This document shows, piece after piece, positions 17,215-27,992 of a DNA stretch of 64,000 nt (positions are counted from its first letter, which is position 1; every line of letters starts with the position of its first letter). The DNA is from Demequina sp. NBRC 110052 (GTDB taxonomy: Bacteria; Actinomycetota; Actinomycetes; Actinomycetales; Demequinaceae), in NCBI RefSeq assembly GCF_002090075.1, contig NZ_BBRI01000002.1, positions 558,001 through 622,000 of the forward strand. Reading direction: 5' to 3'. Position numbers and translations under genes: made by a program. The notes beneath the pieces were generated by a model that saw only the letters and a program-made list of their open reading frames with translations, was not told where the DNA came from and searched no databases.

Positions 17215-17361
17215 TCAGTGGCGCGTGCCGACGCTCCGGAAGGCGTATGTGACGAGCAGCAGGCCGACAAGGCCCGCGAAGGCGAGAAGGCCGATCGCGG
17301 GGGCATTGATCGTGGACTCGTGCACCGCCTCGGCGGCGGGGGCAACCTCGGTGAAGATCAC
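17215..17361 (-). CDS. Small single-pass membrane protein (48 aa)
   Basis: The GTG start at 17361 has AAGGAG seven bases upstream, a strong ribosome site. The 48-residue product is acidic and polar at the front (VIFTEVAPAAEAVHEST), then has one membrane helix (PAIGLLAFAGLVGLLLVTYAF) and a basic tail RSVGTRH. Small genes of this sort are common between proA and nadD in Actinobacteria, but I know no function. It is the first gene of the nadD operon and stops 2 bases before nadD. Confidence 0.72.
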   Translation of the reverse strand: MIFTEVAPAAEAVHESTINAPAIGLLAFAGLVGLLLVTYAFRSVGTRH

Positions 17362-17450
17362 GTCAGACTCCTTCGGGACTTGGCGACCAGTATTCCACGC
17401 CGCGACCGCGCCCACCGTCAGCGTCCGCCGCCCGGCGCGCATGAGCCACG

Positions 17451-18743
17451 TCAGGGGCGGATGTGCCCGTCGCCGTACGCGATCCAGCGCGTGGTGGTGA
17501 GCTCGCCGAGCCCCATCGGCCCGCGCGCGTGGAGCTTCTGCGTGGAGATGCCGATTTCCGCGCCGAGGCCGAACTCGCCGCCGTCGGTGAAGCGCGTCGA
17601 CGCGTTGACCATGATCGCAGCCGTGTCGAGGCTGCTGACGAAGCGCTCCGCGGCGTTGATGTCTTCGGTCACGATCGCCTCCGTGTGGCCGGTCGTGTAC
17701 CGCTGGATGTGGTCGATCGCCTCGTCGAGGTTGCCGACCACCTTCACCGCGAGGTCGAGGCTGAGGTACTCGGTGGCCCAGTCCTCCTCGGTCGCGGAGA
17801 CGATGCTCACCGTCTCGGGCGCAAGCGACGCCGTCTCGTCGTCCCCGTGCAGCACCACCTGCTCGGCGGCGAGCGCCTCGAGTAGCGCCGGCATCACGCG
17901 CTGGGCGGCATCCCGGTGCACGAGCAGGGTCTCGGCGGCATTGCAGACGCCGACGCGGTGCGCCTTCGAGTTCACGGCGATCGCGACGGCGCGCTCGGTG
18001 GGCGCCGAGGCGTCGATGTACACGTGGCAGTTGCCTTCGCCCGTCTCGATGGTCGGCACGGTCGACTCGCGCACGACCGCCTGGATCAGCCCGCGCCCTC
18101 CGCGCGGGATCAGCACGTCGACCAGTCCCCTCGCCTGCATGAGCGCGGTCGCCCCCGGGCGGCCGTATGCGTCGATGGACTGCACGGCCTCGCGGGGCAG
18201 TCCCACAGACTCGAGCGCGTCCTGGAGCACCGCCACGATCACCTCGTTGGATGACGCGGCGGCCGAGCCGCCCCGCAGCACCGCCGCGTTGCCGGACTTC
18301 AGGCACAGCGCCGCAGCATCGACCGTCACATTGGGGCGCGCTTCGTAGATCATGCCGACCACGCCCATCGGCACGGACTTCTGCAGCAGTCGCAGCCCGT
18401 TCGGGAGCGTCGAGCCGCGGCGGACCTCGCCGACAGGGTCCGGCAGTCCGGCGACGAAGCGCAGCGCGCCCGCGATGGCGGCGACCCGGTCCTCGGTGAG
18501 CGTGAGGCGGTCGAGCAGCCCCTCGCTCATGCCGCCTTCCCGCTCGCGCGCCACGTCCACGGCGTTCGCCTCGACGATCCGCGGCGCCTGCGCGATGAGC
18601 GAATCGGCCATGGCATGAAGCGCCTCGTCCTTCACGGCTCGCGTGGCGGTGGCGAGCACGCGTGAGGCGAGCTTCGCGTGCTGGCAGATGTCGTGCACGG
18701 CGGCCTCGACGTCGACGTCGACGGTGGTGGCGGTGTCGGTCAT
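17451..18743 (-). CDS. proA: Gamma-glutamyl phosphate reductase
   Basis: This 430-residue NADPH enzyme performs the second step of proline synthesis, reducing gamma-glutamyl phosphate to the semialdehyde. The aldehyde-dehydrogenase-type active-site Cys is in AHRVGVCNAAETLLV (~275-290). Conserved LQKSVPMGVVGMIYEARPNVTVDA and LKSGNAAVLRGGSAA are present. ATG 18743 is used because the usual start follows it and the upstream 18 residues are unconserved. It lies 66 bases downstream of proB on the same strand. Confidence 0.95.
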   Translation of the reverse strand: MTDTATTVDVDVEAAVHDICQHAKLASRVLATATRAVKDEALHAMADSLIAQAPRIVEANAVDVAREREGGMSEGLLDRLTLTEDRVAAIAGALRFVAGLPDPVGEVRRGSTLPNGLRLLQKSVPMGVVGMIYEARPNVTVDAAALCLKSGNAAVLRGGSAAASSNEVIVAVLQDALESVGLPREAVQSIDAYGRPGATALMQARGLVDVLIPRGGRGLIQAVVRESTVPTIETGEGNCHVYIDASAPTERAVAIAVNSKAHRVGVCNAAETLLVHRDAAQRVMPALLEALAAEQVVLHGDDETASLAPETVSIVSATEEDWATEYLSLDLAVKVVGNLDEAIDHIQRYTTGHTEAIVTEDINAAERFVSSLDTAAIMVNASTRFTDGGEFGLGAEIGISTQKLHARGPMGLGELTTTRWIAYGDGHIRP

Positions 18744-18809
18744 GCCGACCAGTCTAGGCCGCGCCACGCGGGCCGCCCGGGTGCTCGCTGGCACCACCGG
18801 AGCCGCAGG

Positions 18810-19928
18810 CTAGAGCACCACGAGGTGGTCGATGTGGATCAGCTCGCGCGCGTAGTGCTCGCCAAGCGTGTCCCCCAGAGCCTCAGTGCTGAGGCCCTTC
18901 ATCTGCTCGGCCTCCTCCGCCGAGAAGCCCGCGAAGCCGCGCGCGACGAGCGACCCATCGGGCGCGAGCAGGTCGACGGGCTCTCCCGCCTCGAACTGGC
19001 CGCGCACCTCGATCACGCCGGCGGCGAGCAGCGAGGCGCGTCGGCTCGTGACCGCCCGCACGGCGCCCGCGTCGAGCACGATCCCGCCGCGCGTGCGCGC
19101 CGCGTGCGCGAGCCACTGGAGACGCGTCGTGTCCCGCTTGCCGGTCGGGAGGAACAGCGTGCCCACATCCTCGCCGACGATGGCGCGTCCGGCGTCGGCC
19201 GCGCTCGCGAGCACCACGGAAACACCCGAGGTCGTCGCGATCGATGCCGCCTCGACCTTCGTGATCATCCCGCCCGTGCCCACGGCCGAACCTCGCCGTG
19301 AGATGTCGATGCCGCCCAGGTCGTCGGGTCCGCGCACCACGGCGATGCGGTGAGCCCCTGGCGAACCAGGCGCGGCGGTGTACAGCGCGTCCACGTCGGT
19401 GAGCAGCACGAGCGCATCGGCCGCGACCGCCGTGGCCACGAGCGCCGCGAGCCGGTCGTTGTCGCCGAACCGGATCTCGTCCGTCGCGACGGTGTCATTC
19501 TCGTTGATGATGGGCACGATGCCGAGGCTGAGCAGAGACTCGAGCGCGCGCGTCGCGTTCCCGTAGTGGGCGCGGCGGACCATGTCATCGGAGGTCAGGA
19601 GCACCTGGCCCACGTCGAGACCGTGACGCGCGAACGCGACGGTGTACGCGTGGATGAGCTTGCCCTGGCCCACCGATGCGGCGGCCTGCTGGAGCTCGAG
19701 GTTGGTCGGTCTCGCGCCGAGTCCGAGCGGTCCGAGGCCTGCGGCGATCGACCCCGAGGTGACGAGCAGCACCTCACGGCCCGCGAGGCGTTCACGCGCA
19801 AGCACGTCGACAAGCTCGCCGAGGCGCTGTTCGTCGAGGTGCCCGTCGGGGCCAGCGAGCGAAGAGGAGCCGACCTTCACGACCACGCGTCGCGCGTGGG
19901 ACACCGCGGATCGCAGGTGCTCGCTCAC
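18810..19928 (-). CDS. proB: Glutamate 5-kinase with PUA domain
   Basis: This 372-residue enzyme phosphorylates glutamate as the first, feedback-inhibited step of proline synthesis. The amino-acid kinase part is VVVKVGSSSLAGPDG at the start, IINENDTVATDEIRFGDNDRLAALVA in the middle and GTGGMITKVEAA. A C-terminal PUA domain starts at ~residue 280 (GIVLDAGAVRAV). It lies between obgE and proA, the usual actinobacterial order. A GCCCGACGC-type repeat and hairpin lie just upstream (19945-19990). Confidence 0.95.
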   Translation of the reverse strand: MSEHLRSAVSHARRVVVKVGSSSLAGPDGHLDEQRLGELVDVLARERLAGREVLLVTSGSIAAGLGPLGLGARPTNLELQQAAASVGQGKLIHAYTVAFARHGLDVGQVLLTSDDMVRRAHYGNATRALESLLSLGIVPIINENDTVATDEIRFGDNDRLAALVATAVAADALVLLTDVDALYTAAPGSPGAHRIAVVRGPDDLGGIDISRRGSAVGTGGMITKVEAASIATTSGVSVVLASAADAGRAIVGEDVGTLFLPTGKRDTTRLQWLAHAARTRGGIVLDAGAVRAVTSRRASLLAAGVIEVRGQFEAGEPVDLLAPDGSLVARGFAGFSAEEAEQMKGLSTEALGDTLGEHYARELIHIDHLVVL

Positions 19929-19944
19929 TCGTCCTCCCTCACAC

Positions 19945-19990
19945 GCCCGACGCTGGGGGCGCTCCCCCGCCGACGCACCGGAAGCGTCGG
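19945..19990. repeat. GCCCGACGC-type intergenic element and hairpin upstream of proB
   Basis: The element begins GCCCGACGCTGGGGG at 19945. It is followed by an inverted pair CCGACGC / GCGTCGG (19970-19976 and 19984-19990) with a 7-base loop. The hairpin could end obgE transcription, though it lacks a T tract. The first part matches copies at 46334, 52264, 56492 and 62531. Confidence 0.5.
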
Positions 19991-20004
19991 CTCAGCCTAT
20001 GGTG

Positions 20005-21537
20005 TCAGAGCTCGTCGTCGTCCTTCGACGGGTCGGTCCAGTGACCGGAGTCGCGTTCGGTCCAGAGCTCCTGGCGCGCGGCGGACTTCGCGTCCATGCG
20101 CTCCTTGTGCTCCGCGCGCTTCTCGGCACGCGTGGCACGGTGTGTGCGCTCGTGGTCCTCCACGCGCAGGTCGGAGCCGCGCTGGCCGAGGAGCTCGGCT
20201 CCCGCGGCCATCGTGGGCTCCCAGTCGAACACGACGCCACCCTCGCGCGGTCCGATGACGACCTCGCTGCCTGGAACGGCGCCAGCCTTGAACAACGCGT
20301 CCTCGACGCCCGCGCGGGCCAGACGGTCCGCGAGGTAGCCGACGGCCTCGTCGTTGGCGAAGTTCGTCTGGCGAACCCAGCGCTCGACCTTGGCGCCGCG
20401 CACCTGGTAGTAGTCCTCGGCGCCGTCGCGCACGTGCGTGACGGTGAAGCCCGACTCGTCGACGGCCCTGGGGCGCAGCACGATCGGCGCCTTCTCGAGC
20501 ACGGGCGCCTTGGCGCGCTCCGCCTCGACCATCGCAGCGAGCGCGAATCCCAGCTCCCGAAGGCCCTCGTGGCTGACGGCGCTGACCTCGAAAATCGGCA
20601 TCCCGCGCTCCTCGAGCTCGGGACGGACGATGGCCGCCAGGTCGCGTCCGTCCGGCACGTCGACCTTGTTGAGGATGATGATCTGCGGGCGCTCTGACAG
20701 CGGCACCCCGCTGATGGCCTCGTCGCCCGTGTACGCGCGCAGCTCCGCAGCGATCACGTCGAGGTCACGCAGCGGATCGCGGTCGCTCTCGAGCGTGGCG
20801 GTGTCGAGCACGTGCGCGATCACCGAGCAGCGCTCGATGTGGCGCAGGAAGTCGTGGCCAAGGCCCTTGCCCTCCGAGGCGCCGGCAATCAGGCCAGGCA
20901 CGTCCGCCATGGTGAAGCGGCCGCCGCCGGTCTCGACCACGCCGAGGTTGGGCACGAGCGTCGTGAACGGATAGTCGGCGATCTTGGGACGCACCTTGGA
21001 CATCGCGGCGATGAGCGACGACTTGCCCGCGCTCGGGTAGCCCACGAGCGCCACATCGGCGATCGACTTGAGTTCGAGGACGACCGAGGCCTCCTCGCCC
21101 GGCTCGCCGAGCAGTGCGAAGCCCGGCGCCTTGCGCTTGGTCGTGGCGAGGGCCGCGTTGCCGAGTCCCCCTCGGCCACCCTGCGCGATCACGAGCTCCG
21201 CGCCCTCGCCGACCAGGTCCCCGAGCACCTCGCCGTCCTTGGTCTTGACGATCGTGCCGCTGGGGACGCCGAGGACCAGGTCGGAGGCGTTGGCGCCGTG
21301 GCGCATGTCGCCCGCACCCTGCTTGCCGTTCTCCGCAGTGCGGTGCGGTGCGTGGTGATAATCGAGCAGCGTCGTCACCTGCGGGTCCACCCGCAGCACG
21401 ACCGAGCCGCCGCGGCCGCCGTTACCGCCGTCGGGGCCGCCGAGCGGCTTGAACTTCTCGCGATGCACGGACGCGACGCCGTGTCCGCCGTTGCCTGCCG
21501 TGACGTGCAACGTCACGCGGTCCACGAAGCTGGCCAC
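20005..21537 (-). CDS. obgE: Obg-family GTPase
   Basis: Starting at GTG 21537 (GGAAGGATC upstream), the 510-residue protein begins [29 protein letters not shown] in outline, a glycine-rich Obg fold (residues 1-160). The G domain then follows: [10 protein letters not shown] (G1), [20 protein letters not shown] (G3), NKVD (G4). The C-terminal OCT domain ([20 protein letters not shown]) and an acidic basic-rich tail complete it. Obg binds the 50S subunit and ppGpp and is usually essential. It is downstream of rpmA with a terminator in between. Confidence 0.95.
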   Translation of the reverse strand: MASFVDRVTLHVTAGNGGHGVASVHREKFKPLGGPDGGNGGRGGSVVLRVDPQVTTLLDYHHAPHRTAENGKQGAGDMRHGANASDLVLGVPSGTIVKTKDGEVLGDLVGEGAELVIAQGGRGGLGNAALATTKRKAPGFALLGEPGEEASVVLELKSIADVALVGYPSAGKSSLIAAMSKVRPKIADYPFTTLVPNLGVVETGGGRFTMADVPGLIAGASEGKGLGHDFLRHIERCSVIAHVLDTATLESDRDPLRDLDVIAAELRAYTGDEAISGVPLSERPQIIILNKVDVPDGRDLAAIVRPELEERGMPIFEVSAVSHEGLRELGFALAAMVEAERAKAPVLEKAPIVLRPRAVDESGFTVTHVRDGAEDYYQVRGAKVERWVRQTNFANDEAVGYLADRLARAGVEDALFKAGAVPGSEVVIGPREGGVVFDWEPTMAAGAELLGQRGSDLRVEDHERTHRATRAEKRAEHKERMDAKSAARQELWTERDSGHWTDPSKDDDEL

Positions 21538-21632
21538 GGTCGATCCTTCCGTCGGGGCCCGTCGAGGGCCTGGTGCATGTGCCCCGAACTCGTCTGGGGC
21601 CATGCTGGTCGGCTCGTCTCCGAGCCTAGAGA

Positions 21633-21671
21633 CACGTCAGGGGCGCTGCCTGTCGGCGCGCCCCTGACGTG
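21633..21671 (-). terminator. Strong terminator between rpmA and obgE
   Basis: A perfect 14-base stem (CACGTCAGGGGCGC / GCGCCCCTGACGTG) with an 11-base loop, followed on the minus strand by TGTCTCT. It lies 21 bases past the rpmA stop, which suggests that rplU-rpmA mRNA largely ends here and that some obgE expression comes from read-through or its own promoter. Confidence 0.72.
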
Positions 21672-21691
21672 GATAAGAGTGATGCGTGTGG

Positions 21692-21946
21692 TTACTCGCC
21701 CACCACGATGTCGACGACCTTGCGGCCACGACGCTGGTTGAACGCCACCGAGCCGGCCGACAGCGCGAACAGCGTGTCGTCCTTGCCACGGCCGACGTTC
21801 TCGCCGGGGTGGAAGTGGGTGCCGCGCTGTCGCACGATGATCTCGCCAGCCGAGACGACCTGACCGCCGAAGCGCTTCACGCCGAGGTACTGGGGGTTCG
21901 AATCGCGACCGTTGCGCGAGGAGCTCGCGCCCTTCTTGTGTGCCAT
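21692..21946 (-). CDS. rpmA: 50S ribosomal protein L27
   Basis: This 84-residue protein has the L27 hallmark start [19 protein letters not shown] and the [36 protein letters not shown] core in outline. L27 reaches the peptidyl-transferase centre. The N-terminus has no cleavable extension of the Firmicutes type. It lies 15 bases downstream of rplU, as usual. Confidence 0.98.
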   Translation of the reverse strand: MAHKKGASSSRNGRDSNPQYLGVKRFGGQVVSAGEIIVRQRGTHFHPGENVGRGKDDTLFALSAGSVAFNQRRGRKVVDIVVGE

Positions 21947-21961
21947 GAGTGTCTCCTCGCC

Positions 21962-22270
21962 TTACTTGATGCCCGTGACCTTCAGGCGCGTGAGCTCCTG
22001 ACGGTGACCGATGCGCTTGCGGTAGCCGGTCTTGTTCTTGTACTTGAGGATGTCGATCTTCTCGCCGCGCTCGTTGCGGACGACCTCAGCGGTCACCTTG
22101 ACCTTGCCGAGCGCCTTGGCGTCCGAGGTGACCTTGTCACCGTCGACGAGCAGCACGGGGGCGAGCTCAACGGTGGAGCCAGCCTCAGCCTTGAGACGGT
22201 CGACGACGATGACATCGCCCTCGGAGACCTTCTCCTGACGGCCACCGGCCTTCACAATCGCGTACACCAT
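21962..22270 (-). CDS. rplU: 50S ribosomal protein L21
   Basis: The 102-residue protein starts [19 protein letters not shown] at ATG 22270, with GAGGAAAGACAC as the ribosome site. It ends [21 protein letters not shown], the conserved L21 tail. An upstream in-frame ATG at 22303 is not conserved and is rejected. A sigma-70-type promoter lies at 22390-22419, giving a leader of about 110 bases. Confidence 0.98.
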   Translation of the reverse strand: MVYAIVKAGGRQEKVSEGDVIVVDRLKAEAGSTVELAPVLLVDGDKVTSDAKALGKVKVTAEVVRNERGEKIDILKYKNKTGYRKRIGHRQELTRLKVTGIK

Positions 22271-22305
22271 GATGTGTCTTTCCTCTTGAAACTCTTGGGT
22301 CATGG

Positions 22306-22363
22306 GCCCTGCACGGACCCGGTCCTGCCGCAGCCGCTCCCTCGAGGAGGGCGCAGGCAGGGC
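22306..22363 (-). promoter_or_regulatory. Possible structured leader of rplU
   Basis: Within the ~110-base leader, GCAGGGC (22357-22363) can pair with GCCCTGC (22306-22312), bringing the promoter-proximal and ATG-proximal parts together, with further CG-rich pairs inside. Ribosomal operons often regulate through such leaders. No known L21 leader motif is recognised. Confidence 0.3.
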
Positions 22364-22389
22364 TTGAGGCGCTCTCGCGCCGACGGTCT

Positions 22390-22419
22390 AGATTACCCGA
22401 GCCCTGCCTCGCCGGTCAA
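22390..22419 (-). promoter_or_regulatory. Promoter of rplU-rpmA
   Basis: On the minus strand TTGACC (22414-22419) and TAATCT (22390-22395) are separated by 18 bases. Start site is expected near 22383. It lies between the rne stop and the rplU start. Confidence 0.65.
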
Positions 22420-22445
22420 ACCCGGCGCGCCAGGAATCTCGGCGG

Positions 22446-24998
<2,553 letters not shown>

Positions 24999-25466
24999 AG
25001 CGGGTACCTCGCTGTCGAGGCCGACCACACTCGGCCCCGACCTCGTCGTCGGTCGCGATTCACGTTGCGTGACCGCGGAAGTCTGTCGGTCGCGGCTGAC
25101 AGCGGCGCCCCTCGTGCGCCGTTTCCCCGATGTCGCCGCGGTGGGCTGTAGCCCTGCGGGATCCTGACGGGACCGGCGGCAACGCGTTCGCTGCGTCTGT
25201 CGCGCGGCAGGCACTCGGTGTGGACGAGTGCCGGACCTGCGGACCATTGTGTCACAGGACCGCGGAACTGGGCCGCCATCTTCCGAGCGCGTCGCGCGCG
25301 CGAGGCCAGCGGGCCGACCGCGAGCACGCCGCTCGTGCATTCTCATTCTCGGTAATGCAATGCGACAACATCCCTGCCATCCGCCCCGACCCGGGACTGA
25401 GGTCCCGGTGCGTCAGATTGCCTCCGAAGGTAGTTTCTGACGTATCTACTAAGGGAGGTCCCCACC
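24999..25466 (+). other. Intergenic region between rne and cydA (468 bp)
   Basis: No convincing gene is present in this gap, which separates two divergent transcripts. It should hold both promoters, but I could not assign clear -35/-10 pairs. Two structures are visible. One is an inverted pair TGCATT / AATGCA (25336-25341 and 25354-25359) separated by 12 bases. The other is a perfect 7-base hairpin CCGGGAC-TGAG-GTCCCGG (25391-25408) 59 bases before the cydA ATG. The second lies where a cyd leader would be, so it could affect mRNA stability. Confidence 0.4.
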
Positions 25467-26939
25467 ATGCTCGAGGCCCTTGATCTCGCGCGTTGGCAAT
25501 TCGGCATCACGACCGTCTACCACTTCATCCTCGTCCCGCTCACGATCGGTCTGTCCACCCTGGTGGCGATCATGCAGACCGCGTGGGTGCGCACCGGCAA
25601 GGAGAAGTGGCTGCGCCTCACCAAGTTCTACGGCAAGCTGCTGCTGATCAACTTCGCGCTCGGCATCGCGACCGGCATCGTGCAGGAGTTCCAGTTCGGC
25701 ATGAACTGGTCCAACTACTCGCGCTTCGTCGGCGACATCTTCGGCGCCCCGCTCGCGATGGAGGCGCTGCTCGCGTTCTTCCTCGAGTCGACCTTCCTGG
25801 GCCTGTGGATCTTCGGCTGGGACAAGCTGCCCAAGAAGATCCACCTCATGACCGTATGGGCCTTCGCGATCGGATCCGCACTGTCGGCGTACTTCATCAT
25901 CGCGGCGAACTCGTGGATGCAGCACCCCGTCGGCGCCGACTTCAACCCCGAGACCGGTCGCGCCGAGATGAACTCCATCGTGGACGTGCTCACGAACAAC
26001 ACCACGCTCCTGGCGTTCCCCCACGTGATCGCCACCGCGTTCCTCGTCGCCGGCAACTTCGTCGCCGGCATCGCGGTGTACTGGATGTGGCGCAAGCATC
26101 GTGAGGACAAGAACCACAAGGACCTGGGTCTGTACCGCACCGCAGCGCGCTTCGGTGCGGTCACGATGCTCATCGCTGGCGTCGCCGTCATCGTCACGGG
26201 CGACCTGCAGGCGAAGCTGATGTTCCAGCAGCAGCCCATCAAGATGGCCGCCGCCGAAGGCGTGATCCACAGCGAGGAGTCCGCGTGCTTCTCGCTCCTC
26301 GCGATCGGCAACCTCGCCGGAGACGACCCTGAGTCCGTCAATCACCTGCTGTGCGTGCCCGGGCTGTACTCGTACATGGCCACCGGCGACTTCAGCGCCG
26401 AAGTCCCCGGACTCGTCGATCTCCAGGAGCAGTACGCGGACCGCTACGGAGCCACCGATACGGCGGGCAACGAGATCCAGTACCGCCCCAACCTCATGGT
26501 CACCTACTGGTCGTTCCGACTCATGATCGGCCTCGGGGCATTCTCAGCCGCGCTCTCGCTCGTCATCCTGTGGTTCACACGCAAGGGCGGCTATGCCACC
26601 GCGAACTGGATGAAGAACCTCGCGATCGTGTCGCTGCCGATGCCCTACCTCGCTGCCAGCTTCGGGTGGATCTTCACCGAGATGGGACGCCAGCCCTTCG
26701 TGGTAGCCCCGAACCCCGACGGCGTCGACATGGTCATGCTGCTCACGCAGTACGGCTACTCGCCGAACGTCTCCGCAGGTGAGGTGGCGACGTCGCTCGC
26801 GGTCTTCACGATCGTCTACGCCATCCTCGGAGTCTTCTGGTTCCGCCTCATCCACCGCTACGCGGTCGAAGGGGCTCCCGAGGTCGAGGAGCCCACCGTC
26901 GACGAGGACGGCAGCCGCCCGCTGTCGTTCGCGTACTAA
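25467..26939 (+). CDS. cydA: Cytochrome bd ubiquinol/menaquinol oxidase subunit I
   Basis: The 490-residue protein starts MLEALDLARWQFGITTVYH, putting a heme ligand His at residue 19 as in E. coli. The conserved AMEALLAFFLESTFLGLW and the second heme region HVIATAFLVAGNF follow. The Q-loop is short. It has about nine membrane helices. With CydB it forms the high-affinity oxidase that reduces oxygen to water at low oxygen. The ribosome site AAGGGAGG lies just upstream. It is first of cydABDC, with cydB 12 bases downstream. Confidence 0.97.
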   Translation: MLEALDLARWQFGITTVYHFILVPLTIGLSTLVAIMQTAWVRTGKEKWLRLTKFYGKLLLINFALGIATGIVQEFQFGMNWSNYSRFVGDIFGAPLAMEALLAFFLESTFLGLWIFGWDKLPKKIHLMTVWAFAIGSALSAYFIIAANSWMQHPVGADFNPETGRAEMNSIVDVLTNNTTLLAFPHVIATAFLVAGNFVAGIAVYWMWRKHREDKNHKDLGLYRTAARFGAVTMLIAGVAVIVTGDLQAKLMFQQQPIKMAAAEGVIHSEESACFSLLAIGNLAGDDPESVNHLLCVPGLYSYMATGDFSAEVPGLVDLQEQYADRYGATDTAGNEIQYRPNLMVTYWSFRLMIGLGAFSAALSLVILWFTRKGGYATANWMKNLAIVSLPMPYLAASFGWIFTEMGRQPFVVAPNPDGVDMVMLLTQYGYSPNVSAGEVATSLAVFTIVYAILGVFWFRLIHRYAVEGAPEVEEPTVDEDGSRPLSFAY

Positions 26940-26951
26940 GGAGTCCCCGCC

Positions 26952-27983
26952 ATGGATCTGCCCCTCATCTGGTTCATCCTCATCGCGGTCCTCTGGACCG
27001 GCTACCTGGTCCTCGAAGGCTTCGACTTCGGCGTCGGCATGCTCATGGGCCTGCTCGCGAAGGACAACAAGGAGCGCCGCGTTGCGCTCAACTCCATCGG
27101 CCCCGTGTGGGACGGCAACGAAGTGTGGCTGCTCACCGCTGGAGGCGCCACCTTCGCGGCATTCCCCGAGTGGTACGCGACACTGTTCTCAGGCTTCTAC
27201 CTGCCGCTGCTCCTGATCCTGCTCGCGCTGATCGTGCGCGCCGTCGCGATCGAGTACCGCGGCAAGATCAACGACCCTGTGTGGCGTCAGCGCTGGGACT
27301 GGGCGATCATCGGCTCCGCCTGGGTGCCCTCGATCCTGTGGGGAGTCGCGTTCGCCAACCTCGTGCGTGGCGTGCCGATCGAGGAAGTGAACGGCCACCT
27401 CGAGTTCGTCGGGAACTTCTTCGACCTGCTCAGCCCGTTCGCGCTGCTCGGCGGCCTCGTGACGCTGACGCTGTTCCTCAGCCACGGTGCGCTGTTCCTC
27501 GCGCTCAAGACCAGCGGCGACTTCTCGAAGCGCGCCGGGGACTTCGCCAAGAAGATCTCGGTCGCCGCTCTCGTGCTCGCGGGCGGATGGGCCATCTGGA
27601 CCCAGCTCGCGTACTCGGTGCCGTGGACCTGGGCGGTCGTCGCGGTCGCCGCGCTGGGCCTGCTCGCGGTCGTGTGGTTCACGCGCGTCGAGAGCTACGG
27701 GAGAGCGTTCATCGCCAACGCCGTGGTGCTCGTGGGTGCCGTCGTGCTGATCTTCGGCTCGATGTACCCGGACGTGATGCCGTCGAGCATCGACCCTGCA
27801 TACTCGCTGACGGTGGACAACGCTTCGTCGACCGACTACACGCTCACCGTCATGACGTGGGTCGCGGTGATCCTGACCCCGGTGGTGCTCCTGTACCAGT
27901 CGTGGTCGTACTGGGTGTTCCGCCGCCGCATCAGCACGGACAACATCCCGGAGCACAGCGAGCTCACCTTCCTGAAGAAGTAG
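26952..27983 (+). CDS. cydB: Cytochrome bd oxidase subunit II
   Basis: The 343-residue membrane protein starts MDLPLIWFILIAVLWTGYLVLEGFDFG, the characteristic CydB opening, followed by IGPVWDGNEVWLLTAGGATFAAFPEWYA. Eight to nine helices are predicted. The length is normal. It follows cydA by 12 bases with GGAG at the ribosome site and precedes cydD by 9 bases. It is required together with CydA for a working oxidase. Confidence 0.97.
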   Translation: MDLPLIWFILIAVLWTGYLVLEGFDFGVGMLMGLLAKDNKERRVALNSIGPVWDGNEVWLLTAGGATFAAFPEWYATLFSGFYLPLLLILLALIVRAVAIEYRGKINDPVWRQRWDWAIIGSAWVPSILWGVAFANLVRGVPIEEVNGHLEFVGNFFDLLSPFALLGGLVTLTLFLSHGALFLALKTSGDFSKRAGDFAKKISVAALVLAGGWAIWTQLAYSVPWTWAVVAVAALGLLAVVWFTRVESYGRAFIANAVVLVGAVVLIFGSMYPDVMPSSIDPAYSLTVDNASSTDYTLTVMTWVAVILTPVVLLYQSWSYWVFRRRISTDNIPEHSELTFLKK

Positions 27984-27992
27984 CATCGCTCG

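Noticed and set aside
25391..25408. Hairpin before cydA considered as a riboswitch
   Set aside because: It is only a 7-base stem with a tetraloop and shows no conserved riboswitch core.
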